NCBI RefSeq assembly: GCF_954871325.1
Contig: NC_088775.1
Location: 72,579,561 to 72,643,560, forward strand
Reading direction: 5' to 3'
Source: Gordionus sp. m RMFG-2023
Lineage: Eukaryota > Nematomorpha > Gordioida > Chordodea > Parachordodidae
DNA length: 64,000 nt
This document shows, piece after piece, positions 24,217 to 36,618 of this stretch. The notes under the pieces are model-generated. The model made no database searches. It was not told the origin of the DNA and was given only the letters and a program-made list of their open reading frames with translations. The stretch's first letter is position 1; the number at the start of each line of letters is the position of its first letter. The translations under genes were made by a program, and so were the position numbers.

Positions 24217-26759
24217 ATGATAAATAGTCGAAGGGCACGTTTGAATGGTAATATATCGGATATGATCGGAAATATTCTATATACTAATTCGGAACCTACC
24301 TTTCTCACAACCAGATTCAAGCAAAGTATAAAATCTCGCCACAGTCGAATTAATTTATGGTCCATTATTTTAGTATTTCTCATACATATCCTCCCTAGTT
24401 TCGCTGCTTTAGTCTCAGGACATCACGAACCAAAATGTCCTGCCGGTACTAGTCCCCAAACATCAGCTCAATCGGGAACTCTAAAATATTGCACATGCTT
24501 AGCATCTCACGACTCTGGAATGGAAGTAACATGTGTTAACAAAAAAGGTGAAATGTTGTCCGAAGCGCTAAATATATATAAAAATAATCCAGATTTGCCT
24601 ATAACCTCTCTCATATTGCAACTAAACTTTATCCCCACCGTTGAAAATGGGACATTTTCAGGCTTAAAATCCGTCAAGGATATTCAATTCAGACTTAATC
24701 GCATCAAAAACTTTTCGTCCAACGCATTTTTGGGTATCGAAGATTCGTTAGAAAAATTGACCATCCTGGAATTTTTTTGGGTTAGTTTTAAATACAAAAC
24801 ACTGGATCAAATCCCTGTTGATGCCCTCAAACCTTTAAAGAATTTGAAAGAACTTTTTGTGAGCTCCGCAAACATCAGAGTCATCCCTCATAATGCTTTC
24901 AACACATTATTAAATCTAGAAGTTTTAAAAATAATGAGTTTCACGCTTAACAAAATTTATAATGATTCCCTATCAGGTCTGAAAAACCTTAAAGATTTCT
25001 CCTTAGTGACAAATTTTCTAAAGGAGATCCCTCCTCTTGTCTTCAGCGAAACCCCAAACATGGAAAAATTATTCATTTCCCTCAAATCATTTAAAAAAAT
25101 TACTAAAGAACATTTTTCCAACCTTAGGTATCTTAGAGAATTAAGTTTTAATAACTCGGGAATAGATACAATTGAAAGCGGTGCATTTATGCAAATGTCA
25201 AATTCTCTCAAATCTTTAAGTCTCAAAGGTATATTGAATTTATTGATTCATGCGATTGTTATAAATAATTATGAAATTAATTGACTTTATCAATTTTTTT
25301 AGGGAATCAAATATCTACATTACCGGAGAGTATTTCTAACCTTCCCAAACTAACACATCTGGATTTATCGTCAAATACCATATTCGATATCAATGCAAAC
25401 TCTTTTTACGGATTAAACTCCCTTGAACATCTAATTCTTAGTTATAATATAGTTAAAAATATTAAAAGCAATGTTTTAGCCGACAGCAAATGGCTGAAAT
25501 TTATAGATCTTAAAGCCAACCTTCTTACACAAATACCTGAATTTTTTTTTCAAACATTTAGAAATTTAAACACTTTGGACTTATCCAAAAATTTTATCAA
25601 TGAAATTGCCGAATTAACGTTCTATCAAAACGATAAACTCGAAAAATTAGACCTTTCCAACAATAATTTGAAAATCATACACTCAACTTCGTTTAAATCT
25701 TTAGGGAAGAGTTTGACATATCTAGATCTCTCTCATAATTATTTACCAACGCTACCTTCCTTAACCTTATCCGAATTTGAAAATTTAGTATACTTAAATA
25801 TGAGCCACAATAATATGACTAGTTTAGATATCGATTCTTTACAGGGCTCTGAAGATACACTTCGTTTCATCGGAATATCTGGTAATATGCAATTTATAAT
25901 ATTGAGTAGCTAATGTGGGAGATTTTTATTACCTAAATCATTAAGTCTATCTTTTAAATTTAGATTGGTGCAATTATCTCGACTTTTTATTGGTTATTGT
26001 CAGGCTTAAACATTTAGGCCTAATTTACTATAATATAATATTTAACTTTACTACTGAAATGTTTATTAGATAACCCTTGGCACTGCGATTGTAAAATGCG
26101 CAGATTTCGAGAATGGTACAAATTTTGGTCAGATCAATTGAGTCATTCAGATAAATATCTACAAGAGTTAAACATCGAAAACGCCAAATGTCACACTCCA
26201 ACAAATTTAGCAGGTGTACCTATCCTGTATCCACCTTTGAATGCTTTCACTTTTTGCGAAAATGTAACCGATTTTAATAACACTCGAGGTTTGATAATTT
26301 TTGATACCAAAATAATATATTGATTAATATCTGTTTGATTTGATAGATGAAAGTAAGGTAAGATATCATATCAAAGGAACTAATGACATATATGATGGAG
26401 ATGCTGACAATGATAACTTTGACACAAATTCTATCCCCAATAGTCTTGCTCAAACGAATAATGCCTATGGTAACGATCGTCAAAATTTAGTTCTCAATTC
26501 CTTAAAACAAGCCAGGATAGCTTTAACCCTCTCAATTTGCACTGTAGCTATATTATTAGCGCTCTTTATCTCTAAATTTTTATTTTCTGGTAATAATAAT
26601 AAAAATATCATGGAAGAGGAATCAAACAATAAATCTTCTAAATTAGGAAGTTTTCTTTCAGCTATTCCAGTTGCTTTTAGGAATGGGCATGTAACTAATG
26701 TTCCTGAAGATAAACAAACTATAGCCAACCACGGATATCCTATGGGAACGGTCTCGTAA
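24217..26759 (+). CDS. Single-pass leucine-rich-repeat membrane protein, four exons
   Basis: Exons at 24217-25228, 25303-25881, 26070-26288 and 26347-26759 join in consistent phase (each break after the first base of a codon) to give 740 residues. Residues 46-66 are hydrophobic and act as a signal peptide or anchor after an unusually long basic N-terminus. An LRRNT-type cysteine cluster follows (C74, C92, C94, C106). About 18-20 leucine-rich repeats run to residue 530; the exon 1/2 join gives the consensus LSLKGNQISTLPESI. Exon 3 is an LRRCT cap starting NPWHCDC. A transmembrane segment lies at about 661-683, and a 57-residue cytoplasmic tail without a TIR or kinase domain ends PMGTVS. The architecture fits adhesion or receptor LRR proteins of animals; ligand and ortholog are unknown. 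The first methionine is uncertain (residue 16 is also possible). AATAAA at 26910-26915 is a likely poly(A) signal. The 3' portion is duplicated at 44015. Confidence 0.9.
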
Positions 26760-27250
26760 TATACACTCGTTTTGACATATTACACAATATTATTTATAAA
26801 TCAATTTGGACTTAGTAATATAAAATTGACGTGATTATTTCTTATAATTTTATTGTATATCTTTTAGATTTATATATTATCATTTTATGAGTTAGGTTAG
26901 ATGAATATTAATAAAAATTATTTAGAGATTTGGCTTGTAATAATATTGTCGAATAATTATTTTATTAGTAAGGAGGCTGGCATAGGGCAAAAGGGGACGT
27001 TGACCAAATAAAAGTATTTTAAAAATAACTAAGTCTGAAATTTAATTATATATGATATAATTATAATATATATACTAAGGGTGTACCGATATCACTTTTT
27101 GGAGTCCGATACGATATTACCTATATTAAATTGATATTGGGCGATTACCGATCCGATTTCACTAATCTTTGTCCGAAATATATTTATTACACCGTAACAT
27201 AAGTCGTAAAAAATATACTATTATAAAACTTTAATTAAATTATATTTAGG
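26760..27250. other. Downstream of the LRR gene, no gene
   Basis: AT-rich 3' flank holding the poly(A) signal of the LRR gene. A patch near 27080-27180 (TGTACCGATATCAC, CCGATACGATATTACC and CGATTACCGATCCGAT) looks like a short transposon remnant with repeated CCGATAC-like words. Confidence 0.5.
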
Positions 27251-27435
27251 CAGGCACGTAGCCAGTAATTTTTTTATATTAAAATGATTTTTTTGGAGCA
27301 TTAAAAATTTATTAGAACTAATCATAAAATTAATTAGGACCAATCATATTTGAAAATATGATAATTTTTAACACAAATAATAAAATATTGCAAAATACAA
27401 AATATTATGAGCCTATATAATCGTTCCAAAGACAC
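27251..27435 (-). mobile_element. Solo end fragment of a hAT
   Basis: It starts CAGGCACGTAGCCAGTAATT, an inverted terminal repeat of the CAGTGGCGTAGCCAG type, and continues with sequence homologous, in inverse orientation, to 14640-14745 plus 18819-18860 of the old split hAT. Only one end is present. It is contained in the segmental duplication, with a second copy at 45656-45840. Confidence 0.65.
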
Positions 27436-28632
27436 TAAACCTGGGATGGAAGATTTGACTGAAAAAACATTATTTATATAGAAAGTATGCGTTTTCAAAC
27501 AGATATCGGCCTTTTGCAATATCATAGTATCTTTCAAAAACATCGTGTTTTCAAAATGAAAGCAACTTGCGAAACGAAAGTGAGTCAAGAAACATAACGA
27601 ATTTTACTTTTAGATTTTTTTCTGGAAAATGCTTAATTTTAAGTTTTCTGATAACTTCGATTTTTTTAATTTAGAGATTTTTTTGCTAGAGATGATATTA
27701 ATTTTCCCTGTTTAAAGTTATAATGCCTTGAGGTCACTAACTGTCTAAATTAGAAGATTTTTAATTATATTTGTTAATTAAAATAATTCTATTGTTTAGC
27801 TATTTATACCTGTGCTAATTGATTAGTTATATTTGATCACTTAAACAAGGTTTTAGCTATTTTTATAAATAATTATTATGCCGTTATTTGGTGTTAATTT
27901 GTTCTTATTTACCAATTTTGTTAGATTTCTCATTAAGAAGTTCCATGGAAAGGACCAGAAATTTTGTTCAGTGTTTAAATCTTCGAGAGTACGAAATAAC
28001 AGTTTAATTTTAATAAAGGTGTTATTTTCTGTAAAAACGTATAATGGTTCGTCACTTTAAATAGAATATAACGGTAAACATCCCTTTATAGTTGATCAAA
28101 CAAAACGTTTTGTTGGATAATTAATCGATAGAAGAATTAAGCACATCCAGAAAACTGACAGTTTTATAATATATTAAAAATCCTCATCTAGCAAATTATT
28201 ATTAATAATTATAACAATTGTTATTTTTCTAAATTTCATATTCATTGAAATCGTATAACATTTATTTTTACCAACTTGCTAAATTCAATAAAAATTAAAT
28301 TTTATAATATATTTTCACTGAGAAAATATTTGTATTTTTTTAGTGGCGGGCATTTTTGATATTTAAAAAAAATATTAAGAGATTTTTTTAGCTTTTTTCC
28401 CGGGGAATTATTTTCCACTTTATATTTTTTATTAGAAGAAACGGGGAATTATTTTACGAAATTTTCCGGGAAATTTTTCCCCTAGATTTTCCGCTTACTC
28501 TCTAAAATAGTCAAATTATACTCTCCTGCCTACTTTATAGTTTGCACAAGTCGGATGCACAAATTATTTCTAATATAATTATAATAAAACTTAAAATTTA
28601 ATAAATCTAGCTAGTAATTTATGCTCAATATA
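27436..28632. other. Noncoding part of the duplicated segment
   Basis: No gene is recognised. Short open frames here are unremarkable and equally preserved in the second copy, which is expected from recent duplication. Around 28400-28490 the motif CGGGGAATTATTTT occurs twice in tandem-like fashion, next to GGGAAATTTTTCCCC. Confidence 0.5.
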
Positions 28633-29145
28633 TGAAATATAGCATACCATATTTCCCACCAAGTTCAAATTCGTCTATTAAACTTGGTTTGCTTTCGTTT
28701 CTTCGTTGGGTATCGGTTTTGAATTCTTTCTTGACTTGGTTTAATTGTTTCTACTATTTTAACTTCTCCTAACTTTATATTGTCATCTATTATTATTTAT
28801 TCGGGTTCGACTAACTCTTCCCTTGTTCGTAGTAGGTCGGCGAGTTTTCGTACTATTTTTTCTTTTTCTTCTACATTATAAGAGAATTTAGCTTGTTGAT
28901 TTATCATCTTTCCTTCATGCCATCCTTTTTCAATTTGGTTTTTTATCCAAACTAAATCGTTTTCTCCAAAATATCTATGTATTCTGTCTAACTGGTTAGG
29001 TTTCACTATAGAAGTTTCTAATTTTTCAATAATAGAAGGTTTGACCCAGTCCAATAATGTATTTATGCCCTTCCCATAAATAGTTTTGCTGATATTCGCC
29101 CCATTGATGAGTGTTCTGAATTTCGATATGTAAAAAGCATTAAAT
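28633..29145 (-). mobile_element. Ty3/gypsy fossil, 3' end only (family 1)
   Basis: This is the end of a retroelement whose sequence starts, on the plus strand, TGAAATATAGCATACC. The minus strand carries the C-terminal part of a gypsy-type integrase. Only about 0.5 kb remains. A longer copy of the same family lies at 46996-50330 and differs by several percent. It is an old, truncated fossil. Confidence 0.75.
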
Positions 29146-30384
29146 TATTAAGAAATGAATTTTTCATAGTACTACGAAGTCTTGTTTTAATTAATTTATT
29201 ACTCATGGCCCTTTGGGCAGTACATGAGGTCAGGGTCTATATAAATGGGGGAGGGGAGGGGGTAGGAACAGTTTGCAATCAATTTTCCTTGAGGACGGTA
29301 GGGAGATTATCTATTAAATTTGAGATGAAATAGGATAAAATATATTGCTGTAAATATTAATACTAAAACACAATGATATTGCTGATCATCGACCAAATCT
29401 ATATATTGCACACAATCATAGACATTAATTCTCAAATGAAACTTTTTGCTATCCTTTTAAATGTAATTTAAAAGGTTTAGACATTCTCAGCAAGCTTCAT
29501 TGTAAATAAGGGGGTTTTAATTGAATTCATTATCTAAAAATTAACTCCTTTATATTATACACAAAATTTTGGTAGTTGGTAGTAGGGATAAAATAATTTA
29601 AGTTATTCTTTTTAAAACTTCTGAAAGAATGATATATATAATTATAATTAAAAAGGTGTAATTAATAATGGAAAAACATCGGCGCCGAAGGCGGTGAATT
29701 TTTTAGGGGGGTAGGCAAATGTTTTTGAGGGGAGTTTGCACCCAGTGAAAATCTGCATGAGGTAGTAGGAATGGTTAATAAATATTTATATAAAATTGTT
29801 AAATTAGGGAAAGCAGAAAAATTTATTTGCTATTCGTCCAATTTTGAGAAATATTCTTAAAAGCTACTATTTCAAAGCTTTTATCGTTAAAATTTCCCAC
29901 CATGTCTTTTTCTAATGAGGTCTGTTCATTTATCATCTTTTATATTATGCCATGTGCAATTATTAATTAAGCATTTGTAATTTTTTTGGTTAATACTTTT
30001 GGGCATATTTTAAAATTGAAAAAATAATTTTGTGAAAAGAAATATCGAATAACAACCTGATTTGTTAAACATCGACCAAAATTAATTAAAATGTAATAAG
30101 AAGACCCCCCACTTATTATGTAATTTAATATGTATTAACGGAATCACGAAGTCGAGGATATCATAAACCAGAAATCACTTGGTTATGAATGGATGTAATA
30201 AAACTATAAAAGAATAAAATTCAAAAAAAAAAGTACGTCCACTTAAATTTTTAGAAGCAATTGCTTCGGACCTCACCCCCTCCATTGTAGGAGCCACTGT
30301 ATTTACTTTGTATTTACAGAAGACATTAGATGAAATATTAAACTTAAAAAAAATTATTACTCGAAGAAACTAATAATGCTAAAG
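29146..30384. other. Intergenic stretch with transposon-like patches
   Basis: No gene is seen. A G-rich patch lies at 29247-29270, a CGGCGCCGAAGGCGG patch at 29679-29693, and a possible hAT-like end CCATTGTAGGAGCCACTG at 30282-30299. I cannot pair these into elements. Confidence 0.45.
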
Positions 30385-32283
30385 CAGGCGTCTACGCAGG
30401 AATTTTGTCTGGGGGGGGGGGGGGGGGTAATAAAATTTTTTAAGAAATATTATTGTTTTTTAAAAATATCAAGCATAAATTTATTAGGACTAATAACTAT
30501 TTCCAATACACAATTTAAATTAATGTGAATTATAAAAAAATTATATGTAAAGAATCACTTAAATGACCCAAAATAGAAATTGAATTTTTTGAGCCTTTAC
30601 ACAAAAAGTTTCTTAGGAATAATCACATTTTGTATGTTATAAATTTACAATGTAAAATCCAATCTTCGTTGTGATTGAGCTAATTTTTCAATTATCTCAT
30701 CCTTGCTTGTCGTCAAATGCCTATGAATATTCAAAAGATCCAAATCTTTCAATCTACTTTCAGATGTTGTACTTCTTGGTATGTTTTTCAGGCCGGACAT
30801 TATTTTAATTTTTTTAAATATACCCGGGCTGGGCCCGAAATTTTTTTAAAAACACCTAAGCCGGGTCTGAATTATTTTAAAAAAACACCAAATCCGGGCT
30901 GTATTTTTTAAAACAGCCTATATTTGAAATCGTTATTATTAGCTATAAAAATCAAAAATAAATATAATTTATTTTAAAAAAATCCGGGCCGGGCCTAAAA
31001 TATTTTTAAAAAAAGCCGAGTCGGGCCTAAATATTTTTTTTTAAAAAGCCGGGCCGGGCCTGAAATTTTTTTAAAAAAACTTAGGCCAGGCCGTAAAAAA
31101 TCTTTAAAAAAAATCCGGGCCGTGCCCTGCAAATGGTACTTCTCCAGCCCTCTGTTATTCTTCTTAAAAAAGAGAATGTTCTCTCATTAGTTTACTAATG
31201 GGAAGAGTTTATAAACCCTTTTAATACATTGGGAATTTAATCTAAAATGTGTTTGAAATAATGCAGAGCACCCACAACATTTTTTGGGACTATATTAACC
31301 ATAGTTAATCTTATAAACATAGTTATTCAGCTAGTAAGGCATCATAAGATACTTTATATACATAATAAAAATCTAACAAATATTTTTTTTTCTATCACCA
31401 TCTGAAAAAGGTTGGGAAGGCTTTTGTGGAAGTTATTTGCAGATGAGTAAGTGCTGCATGATGAATTAAAAATTCATTTATTTGGGTTATAAATGTATCT
31501 GATTTAAGATATACTCTTCTACTGATCCTATATTAATGTTTTAACGATGAGCTTGCCTTGCTACAAGTCGAGGGAGACAAATATTAAACAGGTATAGCTC
31601 TGCTTTTGACTCAACAATAAAATATAAAATATGAAATTCTTCATCAACATTAGCCCTAATTTCCTTGAGTTATGATAAAATGCTCTCCGCTATTCTCATT
31701 TTCTTAATCATCAAGTCAATGTCATGTTTTTGAAAAGTAATACTTAAAATAATTGTATAATTAAATAATACATTCTAATGAGAAATAAAATTTGGAATAA
31801 GCATTTTATCCAATAATTTTCTTGCTTCTGAGGAAATATTTCTTTCAGGCCATTGTGATATTTCAGTAATAGCAAATAATTGGCTCTTCTAACTCCTTAA
31901 GCTGTTAGTGCTTGATGGCAGAGACTCTATCTCGTTGGACTTGCAATTTCTTTTTCCCTGTTGGACAAGAAGTTTCAGAAATAATTATTATTTGACTAGA
32001 AATTTGAAAATGGTAGATAAATATTACGCCACTAAAAATTTGAAAATAATAAGTAAATATTACGCCGGAAAACTTAAAATCGAATTTAATTGATAAAATA
32101 ACTTAGTAGATAAATGTGATAAAAAATGTAATTAAATATATATTTAATATGACGAATAAATATTAACAAATATAAATTAATATAAACAATAATATTTTTG
32201 AAAAATATATCCGGCATCTGCATTTTTTGGCTTGGGGGGGGGGGGATTTGTCCCCCTTCCCCCCCCCGCTGCGTACGCCAATG
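30385..32283 (-). mobile_element. hAT transposon with poly-G/poly-C tracts, inverted copy
   Basis: The ends are CAGGCGTCTACGCAGG on the left and GCTGCGTACGCCAATG on the right. G runs sit inside each end (about 30411-30427 and 32232-32245). The interior is the reverse of 9754-11588 and 41703-43760: alternating GGCCCGG/T-run subterminal DNA at 30780-31140, the dimerisation-motif remnant at 31150-31210, and transposase remnants through 31900. The transposase is broken. It abuts the gypsy fossil at 32284. Confidence 0.8.
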
Positions 32284-35200
32284 TATTATTAACTGCCTTT
32301 AAGTAAGATTAATTGATCTATCTCTACTTTTTGGGCTCTCGATTTGGAATGGTATAAATTGTTTTCTTATCCGTTTTGGATAACGGCTACTTGTACTTTC
32401 GTTATCTACCACGGGTTGATCTGCTGATTTCAATCTTTTCATTTCTGATGGTGCTTTGGTTATTGAGTCTTGTATAGGATCAATGTTTGGTCATCGAGTC
32501 GTATATAGGAAAAATGTCTTTGGTCATCGAGTATCATATAGGATCAATGTCTTTGGCTATCGAGTTTTGTATAGGATCAATTTCATTCATTCGTAGTATA
32601 TCTTGCATCGTTTCTCCTTCTCTCTTCCTCTCTATTTTTTAAATCGGAATCGTCGAACTTATGTTTTAACTGATTAATATGTCTTCTCCATAGACCTAAT
32701 TTAGTCTCAGCTAAAAACGTCATTGATCCTGTTCTTTTATCGATGATACCTGGTAATCCAAAAATCTTTTTTATAATCCTTTACGTATATTTTTTCATTT
32801 ATATTAAAAAACCGTGGTAACTGGGGTATGTATGGATGATGATAAATTGGTTTTATTAATTGTAAGGGTCCTATGAGTTGAAATTTAAGTATAATTGAAC
32901 TTGGTGATTATTTTAAAAATGTTGTATTTTATTAGAATCATTATGTTTTTAAAATTTTTTAAAACTAACCTCTTCGCTTCTCCGTTGGTTCTGGGTGGTA
33001 GGGGCACTATATACATTTCTAATTGATAATTGTTTGCAAAATAAACTGAATTCTCTACTTTGAAATGGGAGCCCAATATCCATAACAATAGTAATGGGAT
33101 AACCGAAAATGCAAAAAGTCCTAACATAATTTTTCTTACTTCAGTAAAATTATTTGTCGATAATTTTTGTATTTCAGGCCATTTACTAAAACCTATTATT
33201 ACTAGATATATATCTCCGTTAATTGGTGCCAAAATCTAAATGAATTCTTACCCATATTTTATTTACGGAGGGCCCTCTATGATCGTTTTACCGCTATGGT
33301 TATTTGTTTGACATAACTCACAATTCTTACTATGTAATTAGATGTCTTCATTAATATTCGGCTACTAAACTTTCTCTTAGGCCAATAATTTTGTTTTAGT
33401 ATAACCCTGATGCCCCATATATAAACAAGACAAAATATTTACTTGTTATTTTTTTGGGAATTATGGTTCTTAATCCCCATAATATACACCTCCATCGTGA
33501 GTTAATTTCGGTGCTGGAAAAACGGTTTTAGAATTTCTTCTATTATCGTCGGTCACCCAGTTGCAATGCAACGTGAAACCTTTGATAATACCTGGTCATT
33601 TCTTGTGTGTGATTTTATAGCTAACGCTAAAATAAATTGTGGAGCATCCATAATTAAATTAATATCTAACTCTTACCAAGCAGATGGTTTACGATCAATT
33701 GTGAAATGGGGAAGCATATCCGCATTACTATATTTTTAATTCGTCCCTTGAAGTTACAATTCATAATCATAATTTGCTAGTAGTAATGACCATCTTATTA
33801 ATCTTGATGACATATCTGTTAATTCTTTTATGTGGATTAAATAACAATATAAATAAGTGGTTTATAATAGGTGATTATGAAATGTTTACCAATTAAATAT
33901 TGTTTAAATTGAATTAATCCAAATATGATTGCTAAAGCCTCACACTCTATCTGACTGTAATTTCGTTCGGCGCCATTTAATGTTCGAGAAGCGAATCTAA
34001 TCGGTTTTTCCTCGTTGTTAATGATATGAGATAGAACTGATTTTATTCCATGTTGAGACGCGTCAATAGCTAGAATTATCGGGTTTTCCGGATTATAATG
34101 TGTTAAAATTGATGCTTCTGATATTAATTTTTTAAATTTATAAATTACTTTTGTTTCATTATCTGTTCATTTCCACCGCACATTTTCCCTTAAACGCTTA
34201 TATAACGGAGCGGCAATAGTCGAAAAATTTATAAATATTTGATAATAATTAATTATACCGATAAAAGCTTGTAATTCTTTAACGTTTTTAGGTAATGGTG
34301 GTCCAATTGCATTGGCATTCTAATTTTTTGTTGTGATTCCCTCTTAGCTAATAATATGACCTAAGAATTCAATCTTTTCTTTAAAAAAATTCATTTTAGA
34401 TTTAATTTCATACCGTTTATTTTTAACGTCTTTAATACATTTATCAAATTTTTTATAAATCTCAATTGATTCCCCAGTAATTATATCGTCCAAATATACC
34501 GCTACCCCAAGTAGTCCTTTTAATAACTATTCCATTGCTTGTTAAAAAATGGCTGGCGCGGAGATATAATCCATTTGTCGTGTTGATCACTAAAAGCTTT
34601 TTTGCCTCCTCATCTAGTGCTATTTGAAAATACGCTTCTGATATAACTAATACCGTATATTTTGATCCACCTAGTGTAGCTAATAATTAATTAATTATTA
34701 GTATAGGATGTTTATCAATCAAAATATTTGCATTAACCGTCTGTCGGAAATCACTGCAAATTCGTAAGGATCTATCTTTTTTTTAGTACAGGTAGGATCG
34801 GCGAAGCTATATTCGATTAAATCAGTTTTTATAAAACTCCCATGGATTCCAGTCGTTATAATTCCGTTTCTAGTTTTGTTTTTCACGCAAATGGTATTGG
34901 TCTGCTTTTAAGACATTGAAAGTTGGGGTTGGGTTTTATCGATAAACTTGTTTTAAACTCATTCATTAAACCTAATTTCTTAGTAAATAATGATGAATTT
35001 TAACAATATTATCCCCCAAACCTCATTACTTGCATTACATGTTTTATTATTAATAAATTTAATTTGTTTATTAAATTTTTATCTATCAAATTAATGCCAT
35101 TATTGACAATTATAAATTCATGATATATAATTTTATTTTTTTAATTAATGGCTAATATACAAATATTGATCATTACATTATTATAAGATTTATAAATAAT

Positions 35201-35870
35201 TTCCATTTTTGTTGCTGGTATTTTTTTAAAAACGTCTTCTATATTCAAAATGAAGACTGCCGACCCTGTGTCAATTAAAAAATTAATATATATTTTATCT
35301 ATCAATAATTTTACTTCAAATTTTTTCCGCGACTCATCTGGAGAATCCCAATCCTCAAAACTTTCTCGCCCCATTTCAGTGACATCTATCGTTAAAATAT
35401 ATTCTTTCTAACCACGATTCCTTTGCATACTTTCTGTAAAATCCTTTTAATCCACAATTATAAAAAATTGATTTAAATTTCGGAACATAAGTTTTATGTG
35501 GTTTTCTAATTCACAACAATAACAAATAATTTTTGATACTAGTTTATACTTTTCATACTGCTCTCTTGTCATTGATTTTGAAATTTTATTTATCTCCTTT
35601 CCTGCAGATAATTTTGCATGCGAAATCATTTCCGTTGTCTCCATTGAGGTAGCGATTTAAACATCTTTCCCATGTCAAGTCTGGAGTGTTGATTAATTTC
35701 AATAATATTCTTTCTTAATTCCCGACACTAATTTATCCCAAAATACTGTATTATATATCTCTTTAAAATCACACGTATTTGCTTTTATCTTTAATTTATT
35801 TATATATTCTGTAATCGTTTCTCCCTTTTCTTGTTCCGTTTTGAGAAAATAATATCTCATTACTCTAGCA
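32284..35870 (-). mobile_element. Ty3/gypsy LTR retrotransposon fossil (family 2)
   Basis: The internal region is on the minus strand in standard gypsy order, read right to left: Gag with a zinc-knuckle-like segment (about 35447-35870), aspartic protease with the DTGS-type active site (35141-35374), reverse transcriptase (about 34200-34950), RNase H (about 33850-34200, with a FASRTLNGAERNYSQIE-type signature), and integrase (about 32640-33350). No pair of long terminal repeats is recognisable. It is broken many times (more than ten) and looks old. It lies directly between two members of the same hAT family. Confidence 0.8.
32455..32584 (-). repeat. Four tandem 33-bp units in the gypsy fossil
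   Basis: Four adjacent units (32455-32485, 32486-32518, 32519-32551, 32552-32584) share TTTGG(T/C)(T/C)AT(T/C)GAGT followed by TATAGGA(T/A)(C/A)AAT. The unit is a multiple of three and lies at the end of the pol region after the integrase, where it would have coded a short repeated tail. Confidence 0.85.
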
Positions 35871-36618
35871 CATTAGCGTACGCAGAGGGGGGGGAAAGGC
35901 AAGGGGACAACCCCCCCCCCCCCCCCAAAGCCAAAAAATGCAGATGCCGGATATATTTTCAAAAATATTATTGTTTATATTAATTTATATTTGTTAATAT
36001 TTATTCGTATCTCATATTAAATATATATTTAATTACATTTATTATCACATTTATCTACTAAGTTATTTTATCAATTAATTTCGATTTCAGGTTTTCCGGC
36101 GCAATATTTACTTATTATTTTCAAATTTTTAGTGGCTTAATATTTATCTACCATTTTCAAATTTCTATTCAAATAATAATTATTTCTGAAACTTCTTGTC
36201 CAACAGGGAAAAAGAAATTGCAACCTTGTCCAACGAAGCAGTAACATCTTTTAAGGAGTTAGAAGAGCCAATTATTTGCTATTACTAAAATATCACAATG
36301 GCCTGAAAGAAATATTTCCTCAGAAGCAAGAAAATTATTGGATTCAATGCTTATTCGTATTCCAAATTTTATTTCTCATTAGAATGTATTATTTAATTAT
36401 ACAACTATTTTAAGTATTACTTTGTAAAAACATTATATTGACTTTTAAGAAGATGAGAATGGCGGAGAGCATTTTATCAGAACTCAAGGAAATTAGGGCT
36501 AATGTTGATGAAGAATTTCATATTTTATTGTTGAGTCAAAAGCAGAGTTATACGTGCATCTGCATTTTTTGGCTGGGGGAATTTGTTCCCCTGCCCCCCC
36601 CCGCTGCGTACGCCAATG
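35871..36618. mobile_element. Fold-back derivative of the poly-C hAT family
   Basis: Both ends are versions of the same (left) end of the family: CATTAGCGTACGCAG with a C run and CAAAGCCAAAAAATGCAGA at the left, and the exact inverse arrangement ending GCTGCGTACGCCAATG at the right. The inner part matches the first 0.7 kb of 41703-43760 up to a transposase remnant reading ELKEIRANVDEEFH. The family's normal right end, with CAGACCAAATTCCTGCG, is absent. Length is 748 bases. Confidence 0.75.

Larger units (their letters stand above)
25558..28632. repeat. Source copy of a 3-kb segmental duplication
   Basis: From the middle of LRR exon 2 to the edge of the gypsy fossil at 28633, this sequence recurs at 44015-46995. 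The coding part differs at roughly 1% of positions by eye. Two deletions of about 50 bases each in the second copy account for most of the length difference. The duplication includes 1.9 kb of noncoding downstream sequence. Confidence 0.95.

Noticed and set aside
26274-26728. Minus-strand frames under LRR exons 3 and 4
   Set aside because: Antisense shadows of the real plus-strand exons; they recur in the duplicate only because the DNA does.
27334-28060. Frames of 84 and 60 residues downstream of the LRR gene, repeated at 45739-46465
   Set aside because: Conservation between the copies is explained by recent duplication; the first overlaps a hAT end fragment and the other has no recognisable content.
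30780-31140. CRISPR-like spaced GGCCCGG repeats
   Set aside because: Spacing is irregular, the repeats are part of the subterminal DNA of a hAT family seen in several copies, and the genome is eukaryotic.
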